Positions 16,220 to 24,641 of a stretch of 64,000 nucleotides of DNA are shown one piece after another (position 1 is the first letter of the stretch; each line of letters opens with the position of its first letter). A program made the translations under genes and the position numbers. The DNA is taken from the NCBI GenBank assembly GCA_049324875.1, contig JBMONC010000046.1, forward strand, positions 1 to 64,000, read 5' to 3'. The DNA is from JAWLHU01 sp049324875. Lineage in GTDB: Bacteria; Bacillota; Sulfobacillia; Symbiobacteriales; Symbiobacteriaceae. The notes under the pieces were generated by a model. That model was not told the DNA's origin, made no database searches, and saw only the letters and a program-made list of their open reading frames with translations.

Positions 16220-19051
16220 TTGCGGGCAGGGCCATTTCCATTGGTAGGGCGGGAGCGGGAGCTGGACCTGCTGCAGGGCTGCATGGCGGCGGCGGCAGGG
16301 GGAATGGGAGGCCTGGTGCTGATCAGCGGCGAGGCCGGCGTGGGCAAGAGCGCCCTGGTCAGCCGGTTCCTGGAGGAGGCCGGCCCCGTGCTGTACGGGG
16401 TGGGTCACTGCCCGGGGCATGAGGAGACACCGCCCTTCGGCCCATGGTTGGAGGCGTTGGGCGGGCTGGGGGCGGAGGGTGCGGAGCCGGTCCCCCTCGG
16501 TCTGGAGCGGACCGGCAAGGGTGCGGCGCGAGAGCTGGCCGGCCAGCTGCAGGGTTGGCTCCGTCAGCGGGGCCCGTCCAGCCTGCTCCTGCTGGAGGAC
16601 ATGCACTGGAGCGACACCGCCTCCCTGGAGCTGCTCCTCCACCTCACCCCGCTGCTGGCGGCCACCCGAACCCTGGTGCTGGCCACCTACCGGCTGGACG
16701 AGCTGCAGCGGCAGCATCCCCTGTGGCTGATGCTGCCGGAGTTACGGCGGCGGGGGGCCCGCCAGATCTCCCTGGAGCGGCTCGACCTCGCGGGCGTCCT
16801 TGCCCTGGTCCGAGCGGCGCTGCCCGAGCAGGAGGAGCAGGCGGAGCAGGTGGCCCGGCACCTGCATGCACGGACGGGGGGCCACCCGCTCTTCGTCAGC
16901 GAGCTGCTGGCCTCCCACATCCGGGCGGGCGACTACGAGCCGGAGGACCCGCTGCCCGAGACGGTGCTCCAGGCGATCGATATCAAGCTGCACCGGCTCT
17001 CCGCCGAGGCCTTCGGGGCGCTCTCCCAGGCCGCCCTGATCGGCGAGCGCTTCCGCTACAGCCTGCTGGCTCAGGTGTCTGACCTGTCCGAGGATGCGCT
17101 GGCGGATGCCCTGGAGGAGGCGGCTGCGCTCCGCCTGATTCACGTGGAGAGTCAGGAGCCGGATCGCTTTCACTTCAGCCACGCCCTGGTCCGGGAGGCG
17201 CTCCTCGCCCGGCTCCTCGTCCCCCGCCGGCGGCGCTGGCACCTGCGCATCGCCGAAGCGCTGATGCAGGCGCCAGCACCGGACCCGAACGCCATCGGGA
17301 TGCACCTGCACCACGGCGGCGATCCCCGTGCAGCGGACTGGCTGAGGCGGGCAGGCGACGCCGCCCATCGCCTCGGCGCCGCCAAGGAGGCCCGGGAGCT
17401 GTACCAGCAGGCGCTTGCGGGGCTGCAGGGAGCCAGCTCCCTGCGGGCGGAGCTCCTCCTGAAGATCGGGAACACCCAGTACTTCCCCACGCCGGCCGAG
17501 GGGCGAGCCTACTGGCAGGAGGTGCTGATGTCGGCCGAGGAGGCCGGTGACCAGCCTGTCCAGGCCTGGGCGAGGCACATGCTGGCCCTGCAGGTGCGCC
17601 GGCAGGTCGATCCGCACTACCTGCAGGCGATGGAAGCGGTGGAGGCGGAACAGGCGGCCCTGGCGGGGGACGAGCGCTTTGTGCAGCTGGAGCGGGAGCT
17701 CTACGGCAGCATCTGCGGCTACCCCCGCATCGCAGGGGAGCGGGCCGTCGCCCTGGCCATGCTGGGCCGGCACGCCGAGGCCCTGCAGCTCGCACACGCG
17801 CTGCGGGCGGCAGGCCGGCCTGGGAGCCACATGGCCGACCTCTCCTGGGCCGAGCTCTACCCGGCCCTGGCGGAGGGCCAGTATGCGGAGATGGAGCGGG
17901 CCTACCTCCAGGTGCGGAACGAGCGGCTCCAGCTGCGGGAGTACTCGCTCGCCGCCTCCACCCAGTTCAACCGCTTCTTCACCGCCCTGATCTACCGGGC
18001 CGGAGAGCCTGACGAGCTGGACACCCTGGCCCGGGAGACCGAGGAGTACGAGGCGCTGGCCCTGGAGCGGGCCGGACAGGGGTCGATGCGCGGGGAGGCG
18101 GGGTTCTCGCCCCTGGGGGTGCTGCAGTTCCTCCGGGGTGACTGGGAGGCGGCACGGCGAAACCTCCTGGGCTACTTCCGGCAGGCGCCCTACGACCAGC
18201 GGCACCAGCGGCGCTGGTTTGCGGCGGAGCTGGCCATGGCCCAGGGCGACTGGCAGGAGGTCCGCACCCTGCTGAGCGGGATGCACCCCCGGTCCCCGGC
18301 GGAGGAGATGGGGCCGCACATCAACCAGGTGGCCACCCACGCGCTCTGGGCGGCCTACCATCTGGAGCAGGGGGAGCCGGAGCGGGCACGGGCCTGGCTG
18401 GAGGGGGCCGACCGCTGGACCGCCGGCGCCAGGATGGAGCTCTACCGCCCCCTGGCCGCCTTTGCCTGGGTGCGGCTCCACCTGCACGAGGGGGAGCTGA
18501 CCCTGGCAGCGGTCCGGCTGCAGGAGGGGCTGGAGGTGGTGGAGCGGTTGGGCCAGACGCTTTACGCGCTGGAGGGCCACCGGCTGGCGGCCCGGGTGGC
18601 GGCTGCCGCCGGCGAGAAGGAGGCGGTCAAGCCGCACCTCGAGCGGGCCCTCAGCCTGGCGGAACGCTGCCGCTTCCCCTGCGAGGCCGCCCTGGCCCAA
18701 CTTCTCATGGGCAGGCTGCTGCCCCCCTCTTCCGAGCACCGGGAGCAGCTGATCGCCGCCAGGGACCGGTTCGCCGCCCTGGGCGCCGCCCGCCCGCTGC
18801 GGGAGGCCGAGGCCGCCCTGGAGGCCTACTCCGCCCTCCCGGCGCGGCGAGTAGATTCGGTCCTGACCGAGCGGGAGCAGGAGGTGGTGCGGCTGGTGGC
18901 CCAGGGTCACACCGACCGGGAGATCGGTGCCCGCCTCTTCATCTCCCGTCGCACCGTGGACCGGCACCTCCGCAACATCTTCACCAAGCTCGAGATCAAC
19001 AGCCGCAGCGCCCTGGGCGCCTATGCGGCCCGCAACGGCCTGCTGGACTGA
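16220..19051 (+). CDS. LuxR-family transcriptional regulator with AAA ATPase domain (LAL/MalT-like)
   Basis: A 943-residue STAND-type regulator. The N-terminal ATPase (about 8-330) has VGRERELDLLQG, Walker A GEAGVGKS (37-44), and Walker B LLLLEDMHW near 125. A long TPR-like helical region follows (about 360-870). The C-terminal LuxR helix-turn-helix is LTEREQEVVRLVAQGHTDREIGARLF...SRRTVDRHLRNIFTKL (about 880-930). The start is a TTG at 16220 with AAGGAG and GGAG upstream. Such proteins are usually activators switched by a small ligand or partner protein. It stands alone, so its targets are not evident. Confidence 0.9.
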   Translation: MRAGPFPLVGRERELDLLQGCMAAAAGGMGGLVLISGEAGVGKSALVSRFLEEAGPVLYGVGHCPGHEETPPFGPWLEALGGLGAEGAEPVPLGLERTGKGAARELAGQLQGWLRQRGPSSLLLLEDMHWSDTASLELLLHLTPLLAATRTLVLATYRLDELQRQHPLWLMLPELRRRGARQISLERLDLAGVLALVRAALPEQEEQAEQVARHLHARTGGHPLFVSELLASHIRAGDYEPEDPLPETVLQAIDIKLHRLSAEAFGALSQAALIGERFRYSLLAQVSDLSEDALADALEEAAALRLIHVESQEPDRFHFSHALVREALLARLLVPRRRRWHLRIAEALMQAPAPDPNAIGMHLHHGGDPRAADWLRRAGDAAHRLGAAKEARELYQQALAGLQGASSLRAELLLKIGNTQYFPTPAEGRAYWQEVLMSAEEAGDQPVQAWARHMLALQVRRQVDPHYLQAMEAVEAEQAALAGDERFVQLERELYGSICGYPRIAGERAVALAMLGRHAEALQLAHALRAAGRPGSHMADLSWAELYPALAEGQYAEMERAYLQVRNERLQLREYSLAASTQFNRFFTALIYRAGEPDELDTLARETEEYEALALERAGQGSMRGEAGFSPLGVLQFLRGDWEAARRNLLGYFRQAPYDQRHQRRWFAAELAMAQGDWQEVRTLLSGMHPRSPAEEMGPHINQVATHALWAAYHLEQGEPERARAWLEGADRWTAGARMELYRPLAAFAWVRLHLHEGELTLAAVRLQEGLEVVERLGQTLYALEGHRLAARVAAAAGEKEAVKPHLERALSLAERCRFPCEAALAQLLMGRLLPPSSEHREQLIAARDRFAALGAARPLREAEAALEAYSALPARRVDSVLTEREQEVVRLVAQGHTDREIGARLFISRRTVDRHLRNIFTKLEINSRSALGAYAARNGLLD

Positions 19052-19090
19052 CGCTGGCACATTCTCCCCATTGGAGGGGAGAGCGGTAAG

Positions 19091-19128
19091 ACGGGGAGGA
19101 CTCCCGATGAGGGGCCTCCCCGTCTTTT
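19091..19128 (+). terminator. Rho-independent terminator after the LuxR-family gene
   Basis: Stem acggggagg/cctccccgt (19091-19099, 19115-19123) with a 15-base loop, followed by cttttga. Confidence 0.8.
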
Positions 19129-19169
19129 GATATCGTGAAACCACCACACCTGGAAAGGATGCGAGAGCC

Positions 19170-19805
19170 GTGGACCTGATCCATCCCGATGTCCAGTCGT
19201 ACCTGAACGCCCTGGCCCCCCATGCCGATCCGCTCCTGATAGAGATGGAGGAGCGTGCCCGAGAGACCGACTTTCCGATCATCGGCCCCGCCGCCGGGAA
19301 GCTCTGCTACCTGATTGCCCGCATGACCGGCGCCCGGCGCATCTTCGAAATGGGCTCCGGCTTCGGCTACTCCACCCTCTGGTTCGCCCGGGCGGTGGCG
19401 GAGAACGGGGGCGGCGAGGTCTACCACACCGTCTGGGATGAGTCGCTCTCCCGGGACGCCCGGCAGTATATCGAGCGGGCCGGCCTCAGCCACCTGGTGA
19501 AGTTCCATGTGGGCGAGGCGGTGGCCGCCCTCCGTGAGACCCCCGGCGCCTTTGATCTGATCTTCAACGACATCGACAAGGAGGGCTACCCCGCCTCCCT
19601 GCCGCTGATCAAGGAGAAGCTCTGGCGGGGCGGGACGCTGATCATGGACAACATGCTCTGGGGCGGCCGCATCTTCGATGGCGCACGCCAGGAAGGGAGC
19701 ACTCGCGGCGTCCGTGAGGCGACCCGCCTGCTCATTGAGGATCCCGACTGGATCGTTAGCCTGATCCCCCTGCGGGACGGTCTGGCCCTGGCGGTTCGGA
19801 AGTAG
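19170..19805 (+). CDS. SAM-dependent O-methyltransferase (family 3)
   Basis: A 211-residue methyltransferase of the catechol/caffeoyl-CoA O-methyltransferase type. The SAM motif IFEMGSGFGYSTLWFARA lies at about 58-75. The metal-site region FDLIFNDIDKEGYPASL is near 131-147, and LIMDNMLWGGRIFD follows. GTG 19170 has AAAGGAT about 11 bases upstream. The acceptor is unknown; in Firmicutes a subgroup (TrmR/YrrM) methylates tRNA, which is a real alternative. Confidence 0.85.
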   Translation: MDLIHPDVQSYLNALAPHADPLLIEMEERARETDFPIIGPAAGKLCYLIARMTGARRIFEMGSGFGYSTLWFARAVAENGGGEVYHTVWDESLSRDARQYIERAGLSHLVKFHVGEAVAALRETPGAFDLIFNDIDKEGYPASLPLIKEKLWRGGTLIMDNMLWGGRIFDGARQEGSTRGVREATRLLIEDPDWIVSLIPLRDGLALAVRK

Positions 19806-19845
19806 GTTTTCTGGGACCGCTGCCGTGGCGCACATATAGCTGTGG

Positions 19846-19876
19846 AGCCCCGTCCGCCGGTGTGGCAGACGGGGCT
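19846..19876. terminator. Hairpin between O-methyltransferase and tRNA genes
   Basis: Stem agccccgtc/gacggggct (19846-19854, 19868-19876) lies between the convergent methyltransferase gene and the tRNA pair. It lacks a good T-run on either strand. Confidence 0.4.
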
Positions 19877-19887
19877 CGCTCTAAGAT

Positions 19888-19963
19888 TGGTGGGCCCTGC
19901 AGGATTCGAACCTGCGACCAACCGGTTATGAGCCGGCAGCTCTGACCGCTGAGCTAAGGGCCC
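19888..19963 (-). tRNA. tRNA with CAT anticodon, most like tRNA-Ile2
   Basis: A 76-base cloverleaf with a 7-bp acceptor stem (GGGCCCT/AGGGCCC), encoded CCA, TTCGAAT T-loop, and anticodon loop CTCATAA. The body GGCTCATAACC with the TTGGTCGC variable/T-arm resembles known tRNA-Ile2 species, in which C34 is changed to lysidine so that AUA is read. Elongator or initiator tRNA-Met is the alternative. Confidence 0.88.
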
Positions 19964-20060
19964 GAAGAAGGTCGCATTCCATTGTACGTGACGAAGCCGT
20001 TTCGCACAAGGGCGGGCGGGGGCATGAAAAAACAGGCGGGGATCTCCGCCTGCTTTTCTC

Positions 20061-20135
20061 TGGCTCCGGCAGTAGGATTCGAACCTACAACCCTCCGGTT
20101 AACAGCCGGATGCTCTACCGTTGAGCTATGCCGGA
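20061..20135 (-). tRNA. tRNA-Asn (GTT)
   Basis: A 75-base cloverleaf: acceptor TCCGGCA paired with TGCCGGA, encoded CCA, anticodon loop CTGTTAA (GTT), and T-arm GTAGGTTCGAATCCTAC. It lies 97 bases upstream of the other tRNA gene, on the same strand. Confidence 0.95.
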
Positions 20136-20325
20136 ATGAGCGATGGGAACAATATAGCACAGGGTTTTTGTCTGCGTCAACAGCCTCTACGCTATGTAGT
20201 GTGGCCCTTCGAGGAGAAATCATCCCCCGGCGGTTCGGACAACATCCTGGGAGGACTACCAGCCGAATTGCAGGGAATCTGAGCCTGCAGGGCAAATCTT
20301 TCGCCTTCGGAGGTGTGGTTTCTCC

Positions 20326-21081
20326 ATGCAGCAACCCATGAGCCGCGAAGCGCGCCTTGCCCTGGCCCACCGGATTGCGCAGCACGCCCGGAACGCTTAC
20401 AGCGACAAACTGAAGGCCATCGGTCTCTACGGCTCCACCGCGCGCGGCACTGACGGCCCCTACTCCGATATCGAGATCTTCTGCGTCCTCCGCAGCCGCG
20501 GCGAGGAGTTCAGCTATGAATGGGTCGCCGGACCCTGGAAAGCCGAGGTCGACTTCTACAGCGAGGAGATCCTGCTGACCAAGGCGGCCCGGGTGGAAGG
20601 CCGGTGGCCCTTGACCCACGGGGCCTTCACCCACGTGCTCCCCCTCTGGGACCCCGAGGACTTCTTTGAGGAGCTCCGGGCCGCAGCGGCCTCTCCGCCC
20701 GAGGCCGACTTCCACCTGGCGGTGGAGGGGATGCTGGTGGGTGAGCTCTACGAGTTCGCCGGGAAGTGGCGGAACGCCGAGGCCCGGGGCGAGACCTCGC
20801 ACCTGCCCGCCCTGGCGGTGGAGACCGCCCGGTACGGTGCCCTGCTGCTCGGGCTGCACCACCGGCGGACCTACTCGACCGGCAGCAAGCTGCTGGAGGA
20901 GGCGCTCGCCCTGCCCGACCGGCCGGACGGCTTCGACCCCCTCTGCCAGCGGGTGATGGCGGGACAGCTGTCCGATCCCAAGGCGGTTCTGGAAGGGCTG
21001 GTGAGGTTCTGGGAGGGCGTCCAAGCCTGGGCCGCCGCCCACGGCTACGCCATCAAGTCCGAACAGGAGATCCCGTTCTGA
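20326..21081 (+). CDS. Aminoglycoside 4'-nucleotidyltransferase-like protein (ANT(4')/KNTase family)
   Basis: A 251-residue nucleotidyltransferase closely resembling ANT(4')-I along its full length. The nucleotide-binding motif GSTARGTDGPYSDIE (36-50) includes metal-binding D48 and E50. WPLTHG, EFAGKWRN (with candidate catalytic Glu140/143), and the conserved MAGQLSD and C-terminal EIPF also match. It would transfer AMP to the 4' hydroxyl of kanamycin-class drugs. ATG 20326 follows GGAGGTG by 11 bases; the internal ATG at residue 5 fits the family N-terminus equally well. Composition matches the neighbours and no mobile element adjoins it, so it looks native. Confidence 0.88.
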   Translation: MQQPMSREARLALAHRIAQHARNAYSDKLKAIGLYGSTARGTDGPYSDIEIFCVLRSRGEEFSYEWVAGPWKAEVDFYSEEILLTKAARVEGRWPLTHGAFTHVLPLWDPEDFFEELRAAAASPPEADFHLAVEGMLVGELYEFAGKWRNAEARGETSHLPALAVETARYGALLLGLHHRRTYSTGSKLLEEALALPDRPDGFDPLCQRVMAGQLSDPKAVLEGLVRFWEGVQAWAAAHGYAIKSEQEIPF

Positions 21082-21114
21082 GGGTCAAGCGGGGAAGTGG
21101 GTCGTTTTCTTCGC

Positions 21115-21141
21115 CACGGATTACACGGATTACACGGATTA
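21115..21141 (+). repeat. Three tandem copies of CACGGATTA
   Basis: Three perfect 9-bp units at 21115-21123, 21124-21132 and 21133-21141, running into an AT-rich stretch (21142-21180). The region has no gene. Confidence 0.85.
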
Positions 21142-21227
21142 TAAATAATTCATATATTATTGAACGACAATCGTGTAGTGGTTCGCGCCAGCACCCCGGA
21201 TGACAAGGGTACCACCCTACATTGTTA

Positions 21228-21270
21228 TAAACGGGCCCCGTACTGCCTCTGGTCAGGCAGGACGGGGCCC
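21228..21270 (-). terminator. Terminator of the aceB-aceA operon
   Basis: Stem gggccccgt/acggggccc (21233-21241, 21262-21270) with an inner ctgcct/aggcag stem, 13 bases after the aceA stop. The minus-strand tail is cgtttataacaa. Confidence 0.7.
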
Positions 21271-21282
21271 TGGCTGTACATC

Positions 21283-22590
21283 TTATCGGTCGGCCGCCAT
21301 GGGCTCGTGGTGGAACTGCTCCTCCTCGGTGGAGCCCTTCAGGGCCAGGGTCGAGGAGGTGCCGCCCGAGATCGCCTGGGCCACCTCGTCGAAGTAGCCG
21401 GTGCCCACCTCCCGCTGGTGCTTGGTGGCGGTGTAGCCCTGCCGCTCCAGCTCAAACTCGTGCTCCTGCAGCCGGACGTAGGCGGTCATCCCCTCGCTGG
21501 CGTAGCCCTTGGCCAGCTCGAACATGGAGGCGTTGAGCGAGTGGAAGCCGGCCAGGGTGATGAACTGGAACTTGTAGCCCATCGCCCCCAGCTCCCGCTG
21601 GAACTTGGCGATGGTGGCGTCGTCCAGGTGCCGCTTCCAGTTGAAGGAGGGCGAGCAGTTGTAGGCCAGCATCTTGCCGGGGTACTGGGCGTGGATCGCC
21701 TCGGCGAACTCCCGGGCCTGCTGCAGGTCGGGCTTGCTGGTCTCGCACCAGATCAGGTCAGCGTAGGGGGCGTAGGCCAGGCCCCGGGCGATGGCCGCCT
21801 CGTTGCCGTTGCGCACCTTGTAGAAGCCCTCCGCCGTCCGCTCCCCGGTGATGAACCGCTGGTCCCGCGGGTCGATGTCGCTGGTGACCAGGGTAGCGCC
21901 CAGGGAGTCGGTGCGGGCGACGATCAGGGTGGGCACACCCATCACGTCGGCGGCCAGCCGTGCGGCGACCAGGGTCCGGATGTGCTGGCTGGTGGGCACC
22001 AGCACCTTGCCGCCCATATGGCCGCACTTCTTCTCGGAGGCCAGCTGGTCCTCCCAGTGGACCGCCGCGGCGCCCGCCTCGATCATCGCCTTCATCAGCT
22101 CGAAGGCGTTCAGGGGGCCGCCGAAGCCAGCCTCAGCGTCGGCGACGATCGGGACCATCCAGTCGATCTCATCCTGCCCCTCGGCCCAGTGGATCTGGTC
22201 GGCCCGGCGCAGGGCGTTGTTGATCCGCTGCACCACGTTCGGCACCGAGTTGACCGGGTAGAGCGACTGGTCGGGGTACATCTGCCCCGCCAGGTTGGCG
22301 TCCGCCGCCACCTGCCAGCCCGAGAGGTAGATTGCCTTCAGCCCCGCCTTCACCTGCTGGACCGCCTGGTTGCCGGTCAGCGCACCGAGGGCGTTGATGT
22401 ACTCCTCGGTCTTCAGCAGGTGGAAGAGCTTCTCCGCCCCCTGCCGGGCCAGGGTGTACTCCACCTGGAAGGAGCCCCGCAGCCGGACCACATCCGCCGC
22501 GGTGTAGGGCCGCTCGATCCCCTCCCAGCGGGGGTTGGTCGCCCAATCCCGCTCCAGTGCCTCGATCTGTGCCTTTGCCTGCTCGTTCAT
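21283..22590 (-). CDS. aceA: Isocitrate lyase
   Basis: Splits isocitrate to glyoxylate and succinate, the first step of the glyoxylate shunt. The 435-residue protein has the active-site KKCGHMGGK motif with Cys189 and His191. Other family motifs are IVADAEAGFGG, VHWEDQ and NCSPSFNWKRHL. ATG 22590 follows GGGGGAGG; an in-frame start at 22608 lacks a site. It begins 21 bases after the malate synthase stop, forming an aceBA operon. Confidence 0.97.
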   Translation of the reverse strand: MNEQAKAQIEALERDWATNPRWEGIERPYTAADVVRLRGSFQVEYTLARQGAEKLFHLLKTEEYINALGALTGNQAVQQVKAGLKAIYLSGWQVAADANLAGQMYPDQSLYPVNSVPNVVQRINNALRRADQIHWAEGQDEIDWMVPIVADAEAGFGGPLNAFELMKAMIEAGAAAVHWEDQLASEKKCGHMGGKVLVPTSQHIRTLVAARLAADVMGVPTLIVARTDSLGATLVTSDIDPRDQRFITGERTAEGFYKVRNGNEAAIARGLAYAPYADLIWCETSKPDLQQAREFAEAIHAQYPGKMLAYNCSPSFNWKRHLDDATIAKFQRELGAMGYKFQFITLAGFHSLNASMFELAKGYASEGMTAYVRLQEHEFELERQGYTATKHQREVGTGYFDEVAQAISGGTSSTLALKGSTEEEQFHHEPMAADR

Positions 22591-22611
22591 CTGCACAACC
22601 TCCCCCACGAA

Positions 22612-24204
22612 TTAAAGCTGCTCATACCCCGGCAGTGTCAGGAACTCCGGGAAGGAATCCTGCAGGGCCACCTGCTCAAAGAGCATCCGGGCGCCGTGGA
22701 ACCGGCCGCAGGTGAAAGCCTTGGGCCCGATGGACCAGTGGATCTTCTCCATCTCCTCGTCGATCAGCTGGCGGATCAGCTCCACCGTCACCCGGGGCCC
22801 CTCGGCCAGGTGGGCGCCGTGGCGCAGCCACTGCCAGACCTGGGAGCGGGAGATCTCCGCCGTGGCCGCATCCTCCATCAGGTTGTGGATTGCGGCCGCC
22901 CCGGTGCCCCGGAGCCAGGACTCGATATACTGGATCCCGACGTTGATGTTCATCCGTAGCCCCGCCTCGGTGATCCTCCCGGGGGTGGCCTGGAAGTTGA
23001 GCAGGTCGGCGGCGGTCACCGCCACCTCCGGCCGCTGCCGGTCGATCTGGTTGGGCCGGCCGCCCAGCACCTCGTCGAAGACCGCCATCGCCACCGGCAC
23101 CAGGTCGGGGTGGGCCACCCAGGTGCCGTCAAAGCCGTCGGTCGCCTCCCGGAGCTTATCCTCCCGGACCTTCTCCAGGGCCACCTCGGTCACCCGGGGG
23201 TTCCGCCGGTTGGGGATGAAGGCGGCCATGCCGCCCATGGCGAAGGCGCCCCGCTTGTGGCAGGTCTTGACCAGCAGCTCGGTGTAGGCCCGCATGAAGG
23301 GGACGGTCATGGAGACGGCGCTCCGGTCGGGGAGCAGGAAGTCGGGTCGGTTCCGGAACTTCTTGATACAGCTGAAGATATAGTCCCAGCGGCCCGCATT
23401 CAGGCCGGCGGAGTGGTCGCGCAGCTCATAGAGGATCTCATCCATCTCAAAGGCGGCCAGGATCGTCTCAATCAGGACCGTCGCCTTGATGGTCCCACGG
23501 GGGATCTCCAGGGCGTCCTGGGCGTAGTTGAATACCTCGTTCCAGAGGCGGGCCTCCAGGTGGCTCTCCAACTTCGGCAGGTAGAAGTAGGGGGCGCTCC
23601 CCCTCTCCAGCAGCCGGCGGGCGTTGTGGAAGAAGTAGAGGCCGAAGTCGACCAGGCTGCCGGAGGCGGGCTGCCCGTCGATCCGGATGTGCTTTTCGGG
23701 CAGGTGCCAGCCCCGGGGCCGCACGAACAGGACGGCGACCGACTCATTCAGGCGGTAGGTCCTGCCGTCGGGGTTGCGGTACTCGATCGTCCCCTCGATG
23801 GCATCGGTCAGGTTGATCTGGCCCTCGATGATGTTCTCCCAGGTGGGCGAGGTGGAGTCCTCAAAGTCGGCCATGAAGACCTTGGCGCCCGAGTTGAGGG
23901 CGTTGATGATCATCTTCCGGTCGACCGGCCCGGTGATCTCCACCCGCCGGTTCTGGATCTCCGCCGGGCAGGGGGCCACCTGCCACTCTCCCTCCCGGAT
24001 GTGGCGGGTCTCGGGGAGGAACTCGGGCAGCTCGCCGGCGTCGAGCCGGGCCTGCCGCTCCCGGCGCAGGGCCAGCAGTTCCAGCCGGCGCGGGTTGAAC
24101 CGGCGGTGCAGCTCGACCAGAAAGGCCATGGCGGCCGGGGTGAGGATCTCCTCGTACCGCTCCTTGAGCGGGGCATGAATCGTGACGCCCTCCAGTGTCA
24201 GCAT
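22612..24204 (-). CDS. aceB: Malate synthase A
   Basis: Condenses glyoxylate with acetyl-CoA to malate. The 530-residue length and motifs identify the A-type enzyme: VFMADFEDSTSPTWENI near 107-123, KLESHLEARLWN near 200, and GRWDYIFSCIKKFR near 275. The C-terminal catalytic part has NINVGIQYIESWLRGTGAAAI and MEDAATAEISRSQVWQW. ATG 24204 has GGTGG at about -11. It leads the aceBA operon. A good -10 (TATACT on the minus strand, 24245-24250) lies about 40 bases upstream with no clear -35. Confidence 0.96.
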   Translation of the reverse strand: MLTLEGVTIHAPLKERYEEILTPAAMAFLVELHRRFNPRRLELLALRRERQARLDAGELPEFLPETRHIREGEWQVAPCPAEIQNRRVEITGPVDRKMIINALNSGAKVFMADFEDSTSPTWENIIEGQINLTDAIEGTIEYRNPDGRTYRLNESVAVLFVRPRGWHLPEKHIRIDGQPASGSLVDFGLYFFHNARRLLERGSAPYFYLPKLESHLEARLWNEVFNYAQDALEIPRGTIKATVLIETILAAFEMDEILYELRDHSAGLNAGRWDYIFSCIKKFRNRPDFLLPDRSAVSMTVPFMRAYTELLVKTCHKRGAFAMGGMAAFIPNRRNPRVTEVALEKVREDKLREATDGFDGTWVAHPDLVPVAMAVFDEVLGGRPNQIDRQRPEVAVTAADLLNFQATPGRITEAGLRMNINVGIQYIESWLRGTGAAAIHNLMEDAATAEISRSQVWQWLRHGAHLAEGPRVTVELIRQLIDEEMEKIHWSIGPKAFTCGRFHGARMLFEQVALQDSFPEFLTLPGYEQL

Positions 24205-24641
24205 CGTAAATCCACCGCCTTCCGGGTAACTTCTGTACGGTGTTAGTATAGAAAAACGCCCGTGGGCCGTCGCTGAAAGCCCGGTAAACGGCGCAAATCC
24301 TCCGGCATCCTTCCGCCAGGGTCCGCGGCGGAGGGGCCGGAGGATCTTTACCGGAATATTTTGCGCCCTCATCGTGAAAAAAGGACCATTCACCGCAGGA
24401 CAGGAACAGGGCCCGGGCGCGGTCCGGAGCGGGGCCGCCGTTCACAGCCCGATCCGCGCCGTTCATCGGGGGGAACCTGCGGTCAGTCGGTCTGGCCGAG
24501 CAGCCGCTTGCCGAAATTCCCGGACAGGAAGGCGCACGAGGGACCAAGCTCTTCGTCCCGCCCCCGACCGGTCATCCGGGAACCATCCGCTTGCGCAAGG
24601 ACGTCTAAAGGGCTGAACGACTGAGATGGGGGGCGTTGCGG
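24205..24641. other. 437-base divergent intergenic region
   Basis: Lies between aceB and the divergent beta-propeller lipoprotein gene. The only signal I can point to is the minus-strand TATACT at 24245-24250, a plausible aceB -10. No hairpin with a T-run, no repeat and no convincing small gene was seen. Confidence 0.5.
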
